Assembly: GCA_000612485.1 (NCBI GenBank)
Contig: CP007494.1
Span: 2,728,001 to 2,792,000 of the forward strand
Reading direction: 5' to 3'
DNA length: 64,000 bases
From: Bordetella holmesii ATCC 51541
GTDB lineage: Bacteria; Pseudomonadota; Gammaproteobacteria; Burkholderiales; Burkholderiaceae_B
The notes below the pieces were generated by a model that saw only the letters and a list, made by a program, of their open reading frames with translations, was not told the DNA's origin and did no database searches. Each line of letters starts with the position of its first letter. Positions within the stretch are counted from its first letter, which is position 1. The position numbers and the translations under genes are program-made. Below are positions 50,241 to 59,932 of the stretch, in pieces.

Positions 50241-51557
50241 ATGAGCCAACGCGACACTGATATCCGCAAACTGGAACAAGATTGGGCCGAGAATCCGCGC
50301 TGGAAGGGCATCGCGCGCGCCTACAAGGCCGAAGAAGTCATCCGCCTGCGCGGCTCGACGCAGGTCGAGCACACACTGGCGCGGCGTGGTGCCACCCGTC
50401 TGTGGCAGTCGCTGCATAGTGAGCCATTCGTCAATTCGCTGGGCGCCTTGACCGGCAACCAGGCCATGCAGCAGGTCAAGGCCGGGCTCAAGGCTATCTA
50501 TCTTTCCGGCTGGCAGGTGGCGGGCGACGCTAACCTGGCTGGCGAAATGTACCCCGATCAGTCGCTCTACCCGGCGAATTCTGTGCTCCAGGTAGTGCGC
50601 CGGATCAACAACTCCCTGGCACGTTGCGATCAGATCCAATGGATGGAAGGTAAAAATCCGGGTGACGAAGGGTATGTGGATTACTTCGCACCTATCGTCG
50701 CCGATGCCGAAGCCGGTTTCGGCGGCGTGCTCAATGCGTTTGAGTTGATGAAGGGCATGATCGAAGCCGGCGCAGCCGGCGTGCACTTCGAAGACCAACT
50801 CGCCTCGGTCAAGAAATGCGGCCACATGGGCGGAAAGGTGCTGGTGCCGACCCGCGAGGCCGTGGCCAAGCTCGTTGCCGCCCGCCTGGCTGCCGACGTG
50901 ATGGGTACGCCCACTTTGCTGTTGGCCCGCACGGATGCCGACGCTGCCGATCTGGTCACCAGCGATGTCGACGAAAACGATCGTCCGTTCATCACGGGCG
51001 AACGCACGGTGGAAGGCTTTTTCCGCACCCGTGCCGGCATTGATCAGGCCATTTCGCGTGGCCTGGCCTATGCGGCTTACGCCGATTTGATCTGGTGCGA
51101 AACGTCCACGCCCAATCTTGAATATGCCCGCAAGTTTGCCGAGGCCATTCACCGCAAATATCCGGGCAAGCTGCTGGCGTACAACTGCTCGCCGTCGTTT
51201 AACTGGAAGAAAAATATCGACGATGCCACGATCGCCAAATTCCAGCGTGAGCTGGGTGCCATGGGCTACAAGTTCCAGTTCATTACGTTGGCCGGCTTCC
51301 ATTCGCTGAACTACGGGATGTTCGAGCTGGCGCATGGCTATGCACGCCGCCAGATGAGCGCCTTTGTCGAGCTGCAGCAAAAGGAGTTTGCCGCCGCAGA
51401 ACTGGGCTTTACTGCGGTAAAGCATCAGCGCGAAGTGGGTACGGGGTACTTCGACGCCGTGACGCAGACCATCGAAGGCGGCCGTTCCTCGACCACCGCG
51501 CTGACCGGTTCGACGGAGGAGGCGCAGTTCGAGCATGGCGAGGCACAAGCCGCCTGA
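50241..51557 (+). CDS. aceA: Isocitrate lyase
   Basis: 438 residues; cleaves isocitrate to glyoxylate and succinate, the entry to the glyoxylate shunt. The catalytic KKCGHMGGK is at 191-199 with Cys193. [20 protein letters not shown] and [12 protein letters not shown] are typical; size matches E. coli AceA (434). Strong GGAGAG ribosome site. Monocistronic by the terminator that follows. Confidence 0.96.
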   Translation: MSQRDTDIRKLEQDWAENPRWKGIARAYKAEEVIRLRGSTQVEHTLARRGATRLWQSLHSEPFVNSLGALTGNQAMQQVKAGLKAIYLSGWQVAGDANLAGEMYPDQSLYPANSVLQVVRRINNSLARCDQIQWMEGKNPGDEGYVDYFAPIVADAEAGFGGVLNAFELMKGMIEAGAAGVHFEDQLASVKKCGHMGGKVLVPTREAVAKLVAARLAADVMGTPTLLLARTDADAADLVTSDVDENDRPFITGERTVEGFFRTRAGIDQAISRGLAYAAYADLIWCETSTPNLEYARKFAEAIHRKYPGKLLAYNCSPSFNWKKNIDDATIAKFQRELGAMGYKFQFITLAGFHSLNYGMFELAHGYARRQMSAFVELQQKEFAAAELGFTAVKHQREVGTGYFDAVTQTIEGGRSSTTALTGSTEEAQFEHGEAQAA

Positions 51558-51604
51558 AGGCGGTGACCAGCATTAAGCAGTACCTGTTGTAGGGTGGAGT
51601 GTTT

Positions 51605-51632
51605 AGGGGACCGAGGGGTCCCCTCTTTTTTT
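51605..51632 (+). terminator. Intrinsic terminator of aceA
   Basis: AGGGGACC (51605-51612) pairs with GGTCCCCT (51617-51624) around a GAGG loop, followed by C and seven T residues. Confidence 0.88.
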
Positions 51633-51707
51633 GTCGGACAGCGGCCGCCAGCTCGTGGAGGGCGTGGCACCACGGAAGGAGAAACTGTCGAGGCATATAA
51701 ATATAGT

Positions 51708-51736
51708 TTGCTATTAAATAGCGCACGATTTAATAT
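51708..51736 (+). promoter_or_regulatory. ohrR promoter with overlapping palindrome
   Basis: TTGCTA (51708-51713) and TAATAT (51731-51736), 17-bp spacer. A perfect odd palindrome GCTATTAAATAGC (51710-51722) overlaps the -35 and spacer, a position suited to autorepression by OhrR, whose known operators are AT-rich dyads. Confidence 0.6.
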
Positions 51737-51745
51737 CAGGTCTTC

Positions 51746-52192
51746 ATGACAACCCCGGCCCGCGCGTTGGCGCCCTCCTTATTGCTGGATGACCAGCTCT
51801 GTTTCGCCCTGCATTCGACCGCGTTGGCGATGAACAAAATCTATCGCAAGCTGCTGGGCGAGCTGGGGCTGACCTATTCCCAGTATTTGGTGATGATGGT
51901 GTTGTGGGAACAGGACGGCCTTACGCTGTCGGATATTGGCAAGCGATTGTTTCTGGATTCCGCCACGTTGACGCCGCTGCTCAAGCGCCTGGAAGCCGCT
52001 GGCTTGCTGCGGCGCGATCGCGGCGTCGCAGACGAGCGGCAGATCATCGTCAGCTTGACCGCGCCGGGCCAGGCATTGAAGGCCAAGGCCGCCGCCGTGC
52101 CGACCGGCATTGCCGAGGCTCTTCACTGTTCGGCAGAGCAAGCGCAGGCCTTGAAGACCCGGCTGGAGTGCCTACGAGCCCAACTGACCTAG
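51746..52192 (+). CDS. ohrR: Organic-hydroperoxide-sensing MarR regulator OhrR
   Basis: 148 residues, MarR-type winged helix. The reactive Cys19 in [11 protein letters not shown] is the OhrR hallmark: oxidation by organic peroxides releases DNA. The Tyr pair that hydrogen-bonds the Cys is seen in [38 protein letters not shown] is the recognition helix and [10 protein letters not shown] the wing. It lies upstream of ohr on the same strand and should repress it. Confidence 0.93.
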   Translation: MTTPARALAPSLLLDDQLCFALHSTALAMNKIYRKLLGELGLTYSQYLVMMVLWEQDGLTLSDIGKRLFLDSATLTPLLKRLEAAGLLRRDRGVADERQIIVSLTAPGQALKAKAAAVPTGIAEALHCSAEQAQALKTRLECLRAQLT

Positions 52193-52332
52193 GATGGGCC
52201 CTCCGGATGCAGCGCCACGAGGACGTTGCATCGCGAGGGAGACACGCACTCTGTCGTGCTCGGCTACGTAGTCGCCACGGCGGCCATCCATCAACCCGCG
52301 CTGCGGCGCGCTCTTGTTGCAAGGAAAGCATC

Positions 52333-52758
52333 ATGTCTCTCGAAAAAATTCTCTACCGTGCCCATGCCCAGGTCACCGGCGGCCGCGATGGCCGGGCGGT
52401 ATCCTCCGATAAACATCTGGATGTCCAACTGAGCACACCGAAGGAGTTGGGCGGCGCGGGCGGCCAGGGCAGCAATCCTGAGCAGTTGTTCGCAGCCGGT
52501 TACGCGGCCTGCTTTATCGGTGCGATGAAGTTCGTCGCTGCTCGAGAACGCATGTCACTTCCCGCCGAACTGTCAGTGCAAGGGGCCGTGAGCATCGGTC
52601 CTTTGCCTCATGGCTTTGGCATCGAGGTCGAACTGACGATTTCCCTGCCCGGCATGGATCGTGATGCCGCCCGACAGTTGATCGACAACGCACACATCGT
52701 GTGCCCGTATTCCAACGCCACTCGCGGCAACATCGACGTGACGCTGACATTGGCCTGA
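52333..52758 (+). CDS. ohr: Organic hydroperoxide resistance protein Ohr
   Basis: 141 residues; lipoyl-dependent thiol peroxidase that reduces fatty-acid and peroxynitrite hydroperoxides. The two redox cysteines are Cys60 in [11 protein letters not shown] and Cys124 in [14 protein letters not shown]-terminal [15 protein letters not shown] is family-typical. ATG 52333 has AAGGAAAG upstream. It lies 140 bp after ohrR and is probably co-regulated. Confidence 0.95.
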   Translation: MSLEKILYRAHAQVTGGRDGRAVSSDKHLDVQLSTPKELGGAGGQGSNPEQLFAAGYAACFIGAMKFVAARERMSLPAELSVQGAVSIGPLPHGFGIEVELTISLPGMDRDAARQLIDNAHIVCPYSNATRGNIDVTLTLA

Positions 52759-52915
52759 GGGGCTGGCCACCGGTGCCAGCCTGTACCTGGCCGATGCTCC
52801 AATTGGCCGATGAAATCGACTTCAGTCTTTGGGGGCGTGCATCCGGGGCGGTGCCGGCCGGTGGGTTATCGTTGTGCGTGGCTCGTCAATGGCCAGGATA
52901 ACAAGCGAGGTTGCC

Positions 52916-53848
52916 GTGTCTGGCGATAGTGTGATTGCAGTACAGAACCTCTCGAAGGTTTATGCCTCGGGGCATCAGGCCCTGAAAAATATCAATCTCG
53001 AGATCCGGCGGGGCGAAATTTTTGCACTGCTCGGCCCAAATGGCGCGGGTAAAACCACCCTCATCAGCATTATCTGCGGCATCGTCAATGCCAGCAGCGG
53101 CCGCGTTCTGGCCGACGGACACGACAATGTCCGTGATTATCGTGCGGCACGGCAGGCCATCGGCCTGGTGCCGCAGGAGTTGACCACCGACGCCTTCGAG
53201 ACGGTATGGAACACGGTGAGCTTCAGCCGTGGGCTCTTTGGCAAGCCCGCCAATGCGGCACTGGTCGAGCGCATCCTGCGCGATCTGTCGTTATGGGATA
53301 AGAAAGACAGCCGCATCATGGCGCTGTCCGGGGGCATGAAGCGCCGGGTGATGATCGCCAAGGCGTTGTCGCACGAGCCGCGCATTCTGTTTCTCGACGA
53401 GCCGACCGCCGGCGTGGACGTGGAGTTACGGCGTGGCATGTGGGATATGGTGCGGCGTCTGCGCGAGCAAGGGGTGACCATCATCCTGACCACGCATTAC
53501 ATCGAGGAGGCCCAGGAGATGGCCGACCGGGTGGGCGTGATCCGCAAAGGCGAGATCATCCTCGTGGAACAGACGCATGCGCTCATGCGCAAGCTGGGGA
53601 AGAAACAACTGGTGTTCGCGTTGACCGCGCCGCTGGTTGCCGTGCCCCCCACGCTGGCCCGCTATGACCTGAGCCTGAGCGAGGGCGGCCGTGTGCTGAC
53701 CTACACCTACGACACTCAGGGTGAAATTAATCCCGTGCAGCCTTTGCTGCGGGAACTCGATGCGCTGAGTATCGGATTCAACGATCTGCAGTCCTCCGAA
53801 AGCACGCTGGAGGAAATCTTTGTCAGTCTGGTGAGTGCACAATCATGA
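52916..53848 (+). CDS. ABC-2-type exporter ATP-binding protein
   Basis: 310 residues. Walker [10 protein letters not shown]-loop VPQELTTD, signature [15 protein letters not shown], Walker [14 protein letters not shown]-loop TTHYIEEA, then a C-terminal ~70-residue extension found in drug or polyketide exporters of the CcmA/YadG type. GTG 52916 is preferred because GAGG ends 5 nt before it; ATG 52889 lacks a ribosome site. The stop overlaps the permease start (ATGA). Resembles YadG of E. coli. Confidence 0.88.
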   Translation: MSGDSVIAVQNLSKVYASGHQALKNINLEIRRGEIFALLGPNGAGKTTLISIICGIVNASSGRVLADGHDNVRDYRAARQAIGLVPQELTTDAFETVWNTVSFSRGLFGKPANAALVERILRDLSLWDKKDSRIMALSGGMKRRVMIAKALSHEPRILFLDEPTAGVDVELRRGMWDMVRRLREQGVTIILTTHYIEEAQEMADRVGVIRKGEIILVEQTHALMRKLGKKQLVFALTAPLVAVPPTLARYDLSLSEGGRVLTYTYDTQGEINPVQPLLRELDALSIGFNDLQSSESTLEEIFVSLVSAQS

Positions 53849-54605
53849 ATTGGTACGCAGTTCGAGCCATCTATCTGTTCGAAATGGCGCGCGCCTGGCG
53901 CACGCTCATGCAAAGCGTTGCCTCGCCGGTCATATCGACGTCTCTGTACTTTGTGGTTTTCGGTTCGGCGATCGGCTCGCATATGGTCGAGATAGGCGGC
54001 GTGAGTTATGGCGCGTTCATCGTGCCTGGCATGATCATGCTGTCGCTGTTGACGCAGAGTGTCGCCAACGCGTCGTTTGGCATCTATATGCCGCGTTTTT
54101 CAGGAACGATTTACGAAATCCTCTCTGCGCCTATTTCGTATGTCGAGATCGTGATGGGATATGTCGGCGCGGCCGCCAGCAAGTCTGTTCTGCTGGGGTT
54201 GATCATGCTGGCCACGGCGCGGCTATTCGTGGCGTACGAGGTCGAGCATCCGGTCTGGATGGTCGTGTTTCTCGTGTTCACGGCCGTGACCTTCAGCTTG
54301 TTCGTTTCATCATCGGGGTGTGGGCGGATGGCTTTGAGAAACTGCAGATCATCCCGTTGATGATCATCACGCCGCTGACCTTCTTGGGCGGCACGTTCTA
54401 TTCGATCAAAATGCTGCCGCCCTTCTGGCAGACCGTGACGCTCTTTAATCCCGTCGTTTATCTCGTCAGTGGTTTTCGCTGGAGTTTCTTCGGATCGGCG
54501 GACGTCAGCCTGGAACTGAGCATAGGCATGACGCTGCTCTTTCTCGCGGTTTGTGTGCTGACGGTACGCTGGATCTTCAAGACGGGCTATCGTCTGAAGA
54601 CGTGA
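53845..54605 (+). pseudogene. ABC-2-type permease (YadH-like), frameshifted
   Basis: Six-helix ABC-2 membrane protein. [40 protein letters not shown] and [12 protein letters not shown] belong to the YadH family. The frame breaks after TFSLF at 54304, where one G is missing from an expected GG; restoring it gives [19 protein letters not shown] and completes the protein at about 253 residues. The 3' end overlaps the convergent AI-2E-family gene by 29 bp. Without repair, the last ~100 residues (three helices) are lost. Confidence 0.82.
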
Positions 54606-55692
54606 GTTCGGCACCGACGATAGGCTCTCGCACCCACTGCATGAAAAGCACATAACCCAGCGCGAATCCCACCGGGCCCAGAAACAGCCCGACGATACCG
54701 GCGGCGACCACGCCGCCGAGCGCGCCGATCAGAATGATGGGCAGCGGGATGCTGATGCCGCGAGCCAGCATGAAGGGCTTGAGAACGTTGTCCAGCAAGC
54801 CGACCAGCACGCTCCAGATGGCAAATCCGACGGCCATGGGCGTGCTGCTGTACATGAACACGTAAATAGCGGCAGGCAGCAATACGACGAGAATCGGCAA
54901 CTGCACGATGCAGACGGCCAAGGCCACGATGGCCCAGATACCGGCGCCGGGCACGCCCGCGACGAGCATCCCCAAGCCACCCAGGGCGGATTGGATCAGC
55001 GCCACACCGATCACGCCCTGCGCCACGGCACGTATCGTGGATGCCGTCAGCAGAATCAACTCATGGCCACGCTGCGGCCCGGCGATGCGGCCGGCGATTT
55101 CATCGGCCAGCCGTTTGCTTGGCGTGCTGTAAATCAGGACCAGGCCCGCGATCGCCACGGCCGCCAGAAAAATCAGAAACTCCATGCCAGCGGTCGTCAC
55201 GCTGTTGAGCAGCCACTTTGCCGTCGCGGTCAGCGCTGGTTGCAGGGGCTTGAGCGCGGACTCGACATTGTCGGTGGCTTGCGACCAAGCGTCGTGCACG
55301 CGGTGACCGATGAGGGGAAGGTTGGAGACAAAGTCGGGCGGCTCCGGGATGCGCAGCGTGGGCTGACCTTCCTCGTGATGGAAAAGCCGGGGCAAACTCT
55401 CGGCCAGCGAGCCGGCCAACAGCGCCCCAGGCACAATGAAGGCCAGCAAGGTGACGATGACCAGCAGCACGGCCGCCGTTTTTTTGCGCCCACGCAGCCA
55501 ATGAGTGACGCGATGGTGGATGGGCGCCAGGGTGACGGCCAGGATGATGGACCACAGCAGCAGCCCGATGAACGGTTCGGCGACCCGGTAGCACCAATAG
55601 ACCAGGCCGCCGATGAGGCTGATCCGGATGAAGAGGTCAAGCAGGCTACGCGAGAGCACTTGTTGAAAATCGACATTCGGACGAAGGCGCAT
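54577..55692 (-). CDS. AI-2E family (PerM/YdiK-like) membrane protein
   Basis: 371 residues with about eight transmembrane helices in two clusters: [17 protein letters not shown] and [15 protein letters not shown] near the N-terminus, and [24 protein letters not shown] plus the [19 protein letters not shown] motif in the C-terminal half. Members include TqsA and PerM-like exporters; no transport substrate can be deduced and AI-2 export should not be assumed. Probably transcribed from its own promoter or with the EAL gene 100 bp upstream on the same strand. Confidence 0.85.
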   Translation of the reverse strand: MRLRPNVDFQQVLSRSLLDLFIRISLIGGLVYWCYRVAEPFIGLLLWSIILAVTLAPIHHRVTHWLRGRKKTAAVLLVIVTLLAFIVPGALLAGSLAESLPRLFHHEEGQPTLRIPEPPDFVSNLPLIGHRVHDAWSQATDNVESALKPLQPALTATAKWLLNSVTTAGMEFLIFLAAVAIAGLVLIYSTPSKRLADEIAGRIAGPQRGHELILLTASTIRAVAQGVIGVALIQSALGGLGMLVAGVPGAGIWAIVALAVCIVQLPILVVLLPAAIYVFMYSSTPMAVGFAIWSVLVGLLDNVLKPFMLARGISIPLPIILIGALGGVVAAGIVGLFLGPVGFALGYVLFMQWVREPIVGAELTSSDDSPS

Positions 55693-57781
55693 GACTCAGT
55701 CTCTGAGGGCCGGGAGCAAGAAGTGGCGTTGGACCCGGAGCCAGCGCACTGTTTGTAGCGGATGGCGGCTTGCCTGGCAAGCCGCTGCGAGTTCAATCCT
55801 GGCTGCGAGCGAAATCCGCTTTCAGGAAATCCTGAGGCGGCAGTGGTTTGCCAAGCAGAAAGCCTTGCAGCGAGTCGCAACCCAGCTCGGTGAGAAATTG
55901 CTGCTGGGCCTGGGTCTCCACGCCTTCGGCGACGATCCGCAGATTCAGCCGCTGCCCCAGCGCGATGATGGCCGAGACGATGGCGGCATCTTCCTGGTCG
56001 TGCTCGAGCTGACTGATAAAACCCCGGTCGATCTTCAACTCGCTGGCCGGCAGCCGCTTCAGGTAGAGCAGGCTGGAATAGCCGGTGCCGAAATCGTCGA
56101 TCGAAATCGAAATTCCCAGGTCCGCCAGCTCGCGCAGCACAGCCAGGCTGGCCTCGGCATCGTGCATGGCGGTGGTCTCGGTGATTTCGATGGCCAGGCA
56201 GCTCGCCGGCAGAAGGTGGCGTGCAAGCGTGTCGCGGATGGTTTCGACCAGGCCGGCCTGAGAGAATTGCATCGCCGACAAGTTGACGGCCACCGTCCAG
56301 TTGCTGTGACCCAGATCGCGCCAGATGCGCATCTGGCGGCAGGCTTCATCCAGCACCCATTCGCCAATGGAGAAAATCAGCCCGGTACGTTCAGCGATGG
56401 GAATGAATTCACCTGGCGAAATCAAGCCGCGCTTGGGATGGTTCCAGCGCAACAAGGCCTCGGCGCCGACGACCGGCCCCGACGGAGCGACGAACTTGGG
56501 TTGGTAATACAGCACCAGTTCGCCACGTGCTTGTGCTTGTCGCAGGTCCTGCAGCAGCTGAAGTTGTTCGCGGGCGTTTTCGTTCATCGCCGGCTCGAAA
56601 TAGCTGTATCGCGGATCACGGCCCAGCCGTTTGGCGTGATACATGGCCGCATCGGCGTGCGTGAGCAGAGTGCGGCCGTCTTCGCCATCGTCCGGATAGA
56701 TAGAGATGCCGACGCTGGCCGTTACCGAGAGCGTATTGCCATCGACCTCCGCTTCGCGCGAGAGTGTCTCGATCAGCTTTTCGGCCAGGTTCGCGGCATC
56801 GGTAGGGGCGATCATATCGGCGACGACGATGAACTCATCCCCCCCGAGCCGCGCCACCAGATCGCCGGGACGCAGGGCTTCATTTTCGATGCGGCGCGCC
56901 AATTGACGCAACAGGCTGTCGCCGCTTTGATGGCCATAGGCGTCGTTGACCGCTTTGAATCCATCCAGATCAATAAAAAGTACAGCCAGGTGTCCTCGGG
57001 CGGCCTTCGCGCGGGCGATGGCCTGGATCAGGCGCTCGTCGAGCAAGGCACGGTTGGGCAGTTGAGTCAGGGCGTCATGCAAGGCCAGATGCAGCAGCTC
57101 CTCGTTCGCCAGGGCCAGCGAGCTGGCCAGCGCCGAGGTGCGCGCTTCAAGACGCGTGTCGAGCACGGCCACCACGAGGGCGATCCCCAGGACGCTGAGC
57201 GTGACGGCCGTGACGCTGGCGGCCAGCCAGCCGGCGCTGATGCCGTGCAGCACGGCCATGCAGATGCTGTTCTCTGAAAACCGCGCTGCCGCCATGCCGG
57301 TGTAGTGCATGCCGACGATGGCCAAGCCCATGACGACGGCTGCGAAGACGCGATAGGCTGGCGCTCCCGGTCGGGTCAGGCGCAGGTTGTGTGTGATCCA
57401 GAGGGCGGCGCCCGAAGCCACGATGGCCACGACGACAGAGAGGAAGAACAGCCCCGGCGAATATTCGATGGCCGGATACATGCGCATGGCCTCCATGCCC
57501 ACGTAGTGCATGGCTGCGATACCGCATCCCATGAGCAAGGCGGCGCCCACCAGGCGCAGGCGTGGCAGCGAACTGCGCGTGACGACCCACAGTGCAAAAG
57601 CGGAGCTGCAGATGGCAATGACTAGCGACAGCCCGGTGAGGGCGAGGTCATAGCCCAGGGAGATGGGCAGGCTGAAGGCCAACATCCCGACGAAGTGCAT
57701 CGACCATATGCCCAGGCCCATGGCGCAGGCGCCGCCTATCAACCAGAAACGCGCGGCAATACCTTGGGTCGAGCTGACTCG

Positions 57782-57787
57782 ACTAGC
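57782..57787 (+). repeat. Left target-site duplication of IS481
   Basis: ACTAGC, an NCTAGN site as preferred by IS481, identical to the copy at 58831-58836. Confidence 0.93.
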
Positions 57788-57810
57788 TGTGAAGATTCAA
57801 TAGGTTGTAT
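57788..57810 (+). repeat. Left terminal inverted repeat of IS481
   Basis: Matches the right end over 20 of 23 positions; differences are confined to positions 7-9. Confidence 0.92.
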
Positions 57811-57884
57811 GCATGGTTCATCCGAACCGGATTTGAGAAACTGGAAATCGCCAACCCCCCAGTTCACTCAAGGAGCCCGGCCGG

Positions 57885-58835
57885 ATGAACACCCATAAGC
57901 ATGCCCGATTGACCTTCCTACGTCGACTCGAAATGGTCCAGCAATTGATCGCCCATCAAGTTTGTGTGCCTGAAGCGGCCCGCGCCTATGGGGTCACCGC
58001 GCCGACTGTGCGCAAATGGCTGGGCCGCTTCCTGGCTCAGGGCCAGGCGGGCTTGGCCGATGCGTCCTCGCGCCCGACGGTCTCGCCCCGAGCGATTGCG
58101 CCGGCCAAGGCGCTGGCTATCGTGGAGCTGCGCCGCAAGCGGCTGACCCAAGCGCGCATCGCCCAGGCGCTGGGCGTGTCAGCCAGCACCGTCAGCCGCG
58201 TCCTGGCCCGCGCCGGTCTGTCGCACCTGGCCGACCTGGAGCCGGCCGAGCCGGTGGTGCGCTACGAGCATCAGGCCCCCGGCGATCTGCTGCACATCGA
58301 CATCAAGAAGCTGGGACGTATCCAGCGCCCTGGCCACCGGGTCACGGGCAACCGACGCGATACCGTTGAGGGGGCCGGCTGGGACTTCGTCTTCGTGGCC
58401 ATCGATGACCACGCCCGCGTGGCCTTCACCGACATCCACCCCGACGAGCGCTTCCCCAGCGCCGTCCAGTTCCTCAAGGACGCAGTGGCCTACTACCAGC
58501 GCCTGGGCGTGACCATCCAGCGCTTGCTCACCGACAATGGCTCGGCCTTTCGCAGCCGCGCCTTCGCCGCGCTGTGCCATGAGCTGGGCATCAAGCACCG
58601 CTTTACCCGACCTTACCGCCCACAGACCAATGGCAAGGCCGAACGCTTCATCCAGTCGGCCTTGCGTGAGTGGGCTTACGCTCACACCTACCAGAACTCC
58701 CAACACCGAGCCGATGCCATGAAATCCTGGCTACACCACTACAACTGGCATCGACCCCACCAAGGCATCGGGCGCGCTGTACCCATCTCCAGACTCAACC
58801 TGGACGAATACAACCTATTGACAGTTCACAACTAG
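57885..58835 (+). CDS. IS481 transposase
   Basis: 316 residues. Two helix-turn-helix regions (about 24-50 and 85-112) precede the rve catalytic core. The DDE residues are Asp139 (LLHIDIKKLG), Asp217 (LLTDNGSAF) and Glu253 (GKAERFIQSAL), with 35 residues between the last two, as in the family. The last codon (AAC) and the TAG stop use bases from the duplicated target: the element's final A plus AC, then TAG from ACTAGC. ATG 57885 follows an AAGGAG ribosome site. Appears intact and potentially active. Confidence 0.95.
   Translation: MNTHKHARLTFLRRLEMVQQLIAHQVCVPEAARAYGVTAPTVRKWLGRFLAQGQAGLADASSRPTVSPRAIAPAKALAIVELRRKRLTQARIAQALGVSASTVSRVLARAGLSHLADLEPAEPVVRYEHQAPGDLLHIDIKKLGRIQRPGHRVTGNRRDTVEGAGWDFVFVAIDDHARVAFTDIHPDERFPSAVQFLKDAVAYYQRLGVTIQRLLTDNGSAFRSRAFAALCHELGIKHRFTRPYRPQTNGKAERFIQSALREWAYAHTYQNSQHRADAMKSWLHHYNWHRPHQGIGRAVPISRLNLDEYNLLTVHN
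58808..58830 (-). repeat. Right terminal inverted repeat of IS481
   Basis: Complement of the left end over 20 of 23 positions; ends TTCACA at 58830. Confidence 0.92.
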
Positions 58836-58836
58836 C
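58831..58836 (+). repeat. Right target-site duplication of IS481
   Basis: ACTAGC, identical to 57782-57787. Its TAG (58833-58835) is the transposase stop codon. Confidence 0.93.
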
Positions 58837-59043
58837 CATGCCTAGCGCTGTGTAGGAGGCCAGAATGGCGACCCCAAGCGATATCAGCACCAGAGTGGGG
58901 TCGTAATTTCCGACAAGCATTAAAAGCCTCCGCGAGGCAGGTCAGGCAGGTGCGACATATTGAAAAAAAGAGACGTCCGGAATGCAGGAATCCGGTGTCG
59001 GATCCGCGAGCGCGAAAGCGTATCCGATTTTTGCAGTTACTGG

Positions 59044-59055
59044 ATTGTCGACAAT
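59044..59055 (+). promoter_or_regulatory. 12-bp perfect palindrome ATTGTCGACAAT
   Basis: Self-complementary site between the aspartate-dehydrogenase-like gene end and the promoter side of the MHYT gene. It resembles operators of GntR/FCD regulators. It could serve the MHYT gene, whose start is 124 bp away on the minus strand. Confidence 0.4.
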
Positions 59056-59062
59056 ATGAAAG

Positions 59063-59866
59063 TCATGTGCCGACGCGCAAAGGCGCCGTCAGTTTGCGTA
59101 GCGCAGCCACCACGCTTTGCGCGGTTATCTTTCCGGTTTTTGGATTTTCCGACGGGATATTCTGGATCTCCATCGAGAAGCTGGCCGAATCGGAGTCGAC
59201 TTCCACGCGATGTACATTGCGGGTGACGGTCGGGTCGGCCCAGATTTCGAGTGTGCTGCGGTCTGCGCCGATGCCGGCCAGTGACACACTCACGGCGACA
59301 TTGAGGTTGGCAGGAAAGCCGATGGCCGCCTCGCGCGGCGAACCGCGGAAGACAAGCGTAGGTTCGGTGATTTCGCTCAGGTCGATGCCATGGGTCTGCA
59401 GATAGGGGGCGCCGGCCAGACCCAGCGGCGGCTTACGGGTGATCATGGTGACGGAGTGGATCTGGCCCTCGGCGGCGGCAGTCAGAGCATCCAGCCCGAG
59501 AATGGCGCCGGAGGGGATGATGATCTGGCCGCCGTGCTGCCGGGCCAGATCGATCATATCCTCATTGCGCAACAACGCCCCGGAGCTCAGCACCAGCAAT
59601 TTCTTGCCCGCGCGCAGGACGGGTTCGGCCAATTCGCGGAAAACGGCTGCCGGAGCTGCCTCGACCACCACATCGCAGCGCTCGGCGAGGCCGGGCAGAT
59701 CGGTGAAGGCGGGTTTGTCCGATTGCCATCGCCGGTTTTCATAGCGAGCCGGATTACGCACCGCGATGGCAGCAAGCCGCAGGCCGGGCAGTCCCTGGTC
59801 CAGGGCTTGGGCGACGGCTTGGCCGATGGCGCCGAACCCGGCGACTCCAACGTGAAGGACTGACAT
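59063..59866 (-). CDS. nadX: Aspartate dehydrogenase-like NAD(P)-dependent oxidoreductase
   Basis: 267 residues. Rossmann nucleotide-binding start VGVAGFGAIGQAVAQAL and a C-terminal DUF108 catalytic domain (FPANLNVAVSVSLAGIGADR, EIWADP, GKITAQSVVAAL), the two-domain layout of L-aspartate dehydrogenase (NadX) involved in NAD synthesis or amino-acid metabolism. ATG at 59864-59866 (MSVLHVGVAG) chosen over one 4 codons upstream. It lies after the LysR gene on the same strand (66 bp), so it might be controlled by it. Confidence 0.8.
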   Translation of the reverse strand: MSVLHVGVAGFGAIGQAVAQALDQGLPGLRLAAIAVRNPARYENRRWQSDKPAFTDLPGLAERCDVVVEAAPAAVFRELAEPVLRAGKKLLVLSSGALLRNEDMIDLARQHGGQIIIPSGAILGLDALTAAAEGQIHSVTMITRKPPLGLAGAPYLQTHGIDLSEITEPTLVFRGSPREAAIGFPANLNVAVSVSLAGIGADRSTLEIWADPTVTRNVHRVEVDSDSASFSMEIQNIPSENPKTGKITAQSVVAALRKLTAPLRVGT

Positions 59867-59932
59867 GGCTGATCTCAATAGGACGAATGGGCAAGCGGGG
59901 CAAGGATACTAGATAGCCGGGCCACGTGGGCT

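Larger units (their letters stand above)
57788..58830 (+). mobile_element. IS481: IS481 insertion element
   Basis: 1043-bp element with imperfect terminal inverted repeats of about 23 bp, beginning TGTGAA, one transposase gene, and flanked by a 6-bp target duplication (ACTAGC). Sequence features match the IS481 of B. pertussis and B. holmesii. It is inserted in the MHYT-GGDEF-EAL gene, with the transposase in the opposite direction to that gene. IS481 is used as a PCR target for pertussis and is known to cross-detect B. holmesii. Confidence 0.96.
55793..58920 (-). pseudogene. MHYT-GGDEF-EAL cyclic-di-GMP protein split by IS481
   Basis: Membrane c-di-GMP sensor-enzyme. The 5' end (58831-58920) encodes MLVGNYDPTLVLISLGVAIL with GGAGG 7 nt before the ATG at 58918-58920. 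After IS481 the frame resumes as MASRVSSTQ at the duplicated target. Joined, it is about 692 residues: MHYT domain with SMHFVGM, MHYVGMEAM and MHYTGMAA, then GGDEF with an intact GGDEF and an RxxD inhibitory site (RPGD) five residues before it, then EAL with AEALLRW and DDFGTGYSSL. Catalytic motifs of both enzymes look competent. The 649-codon remnant could start at the TTG at 57742. Confidence 0.9.

Noticed and set aside
54577..55692. Idea that the AI-2E-family gene exports quorum-sensing AI-2
   Set aside because: The family name derives from one disputed role; no LuxS or Lsr gene is in the window.
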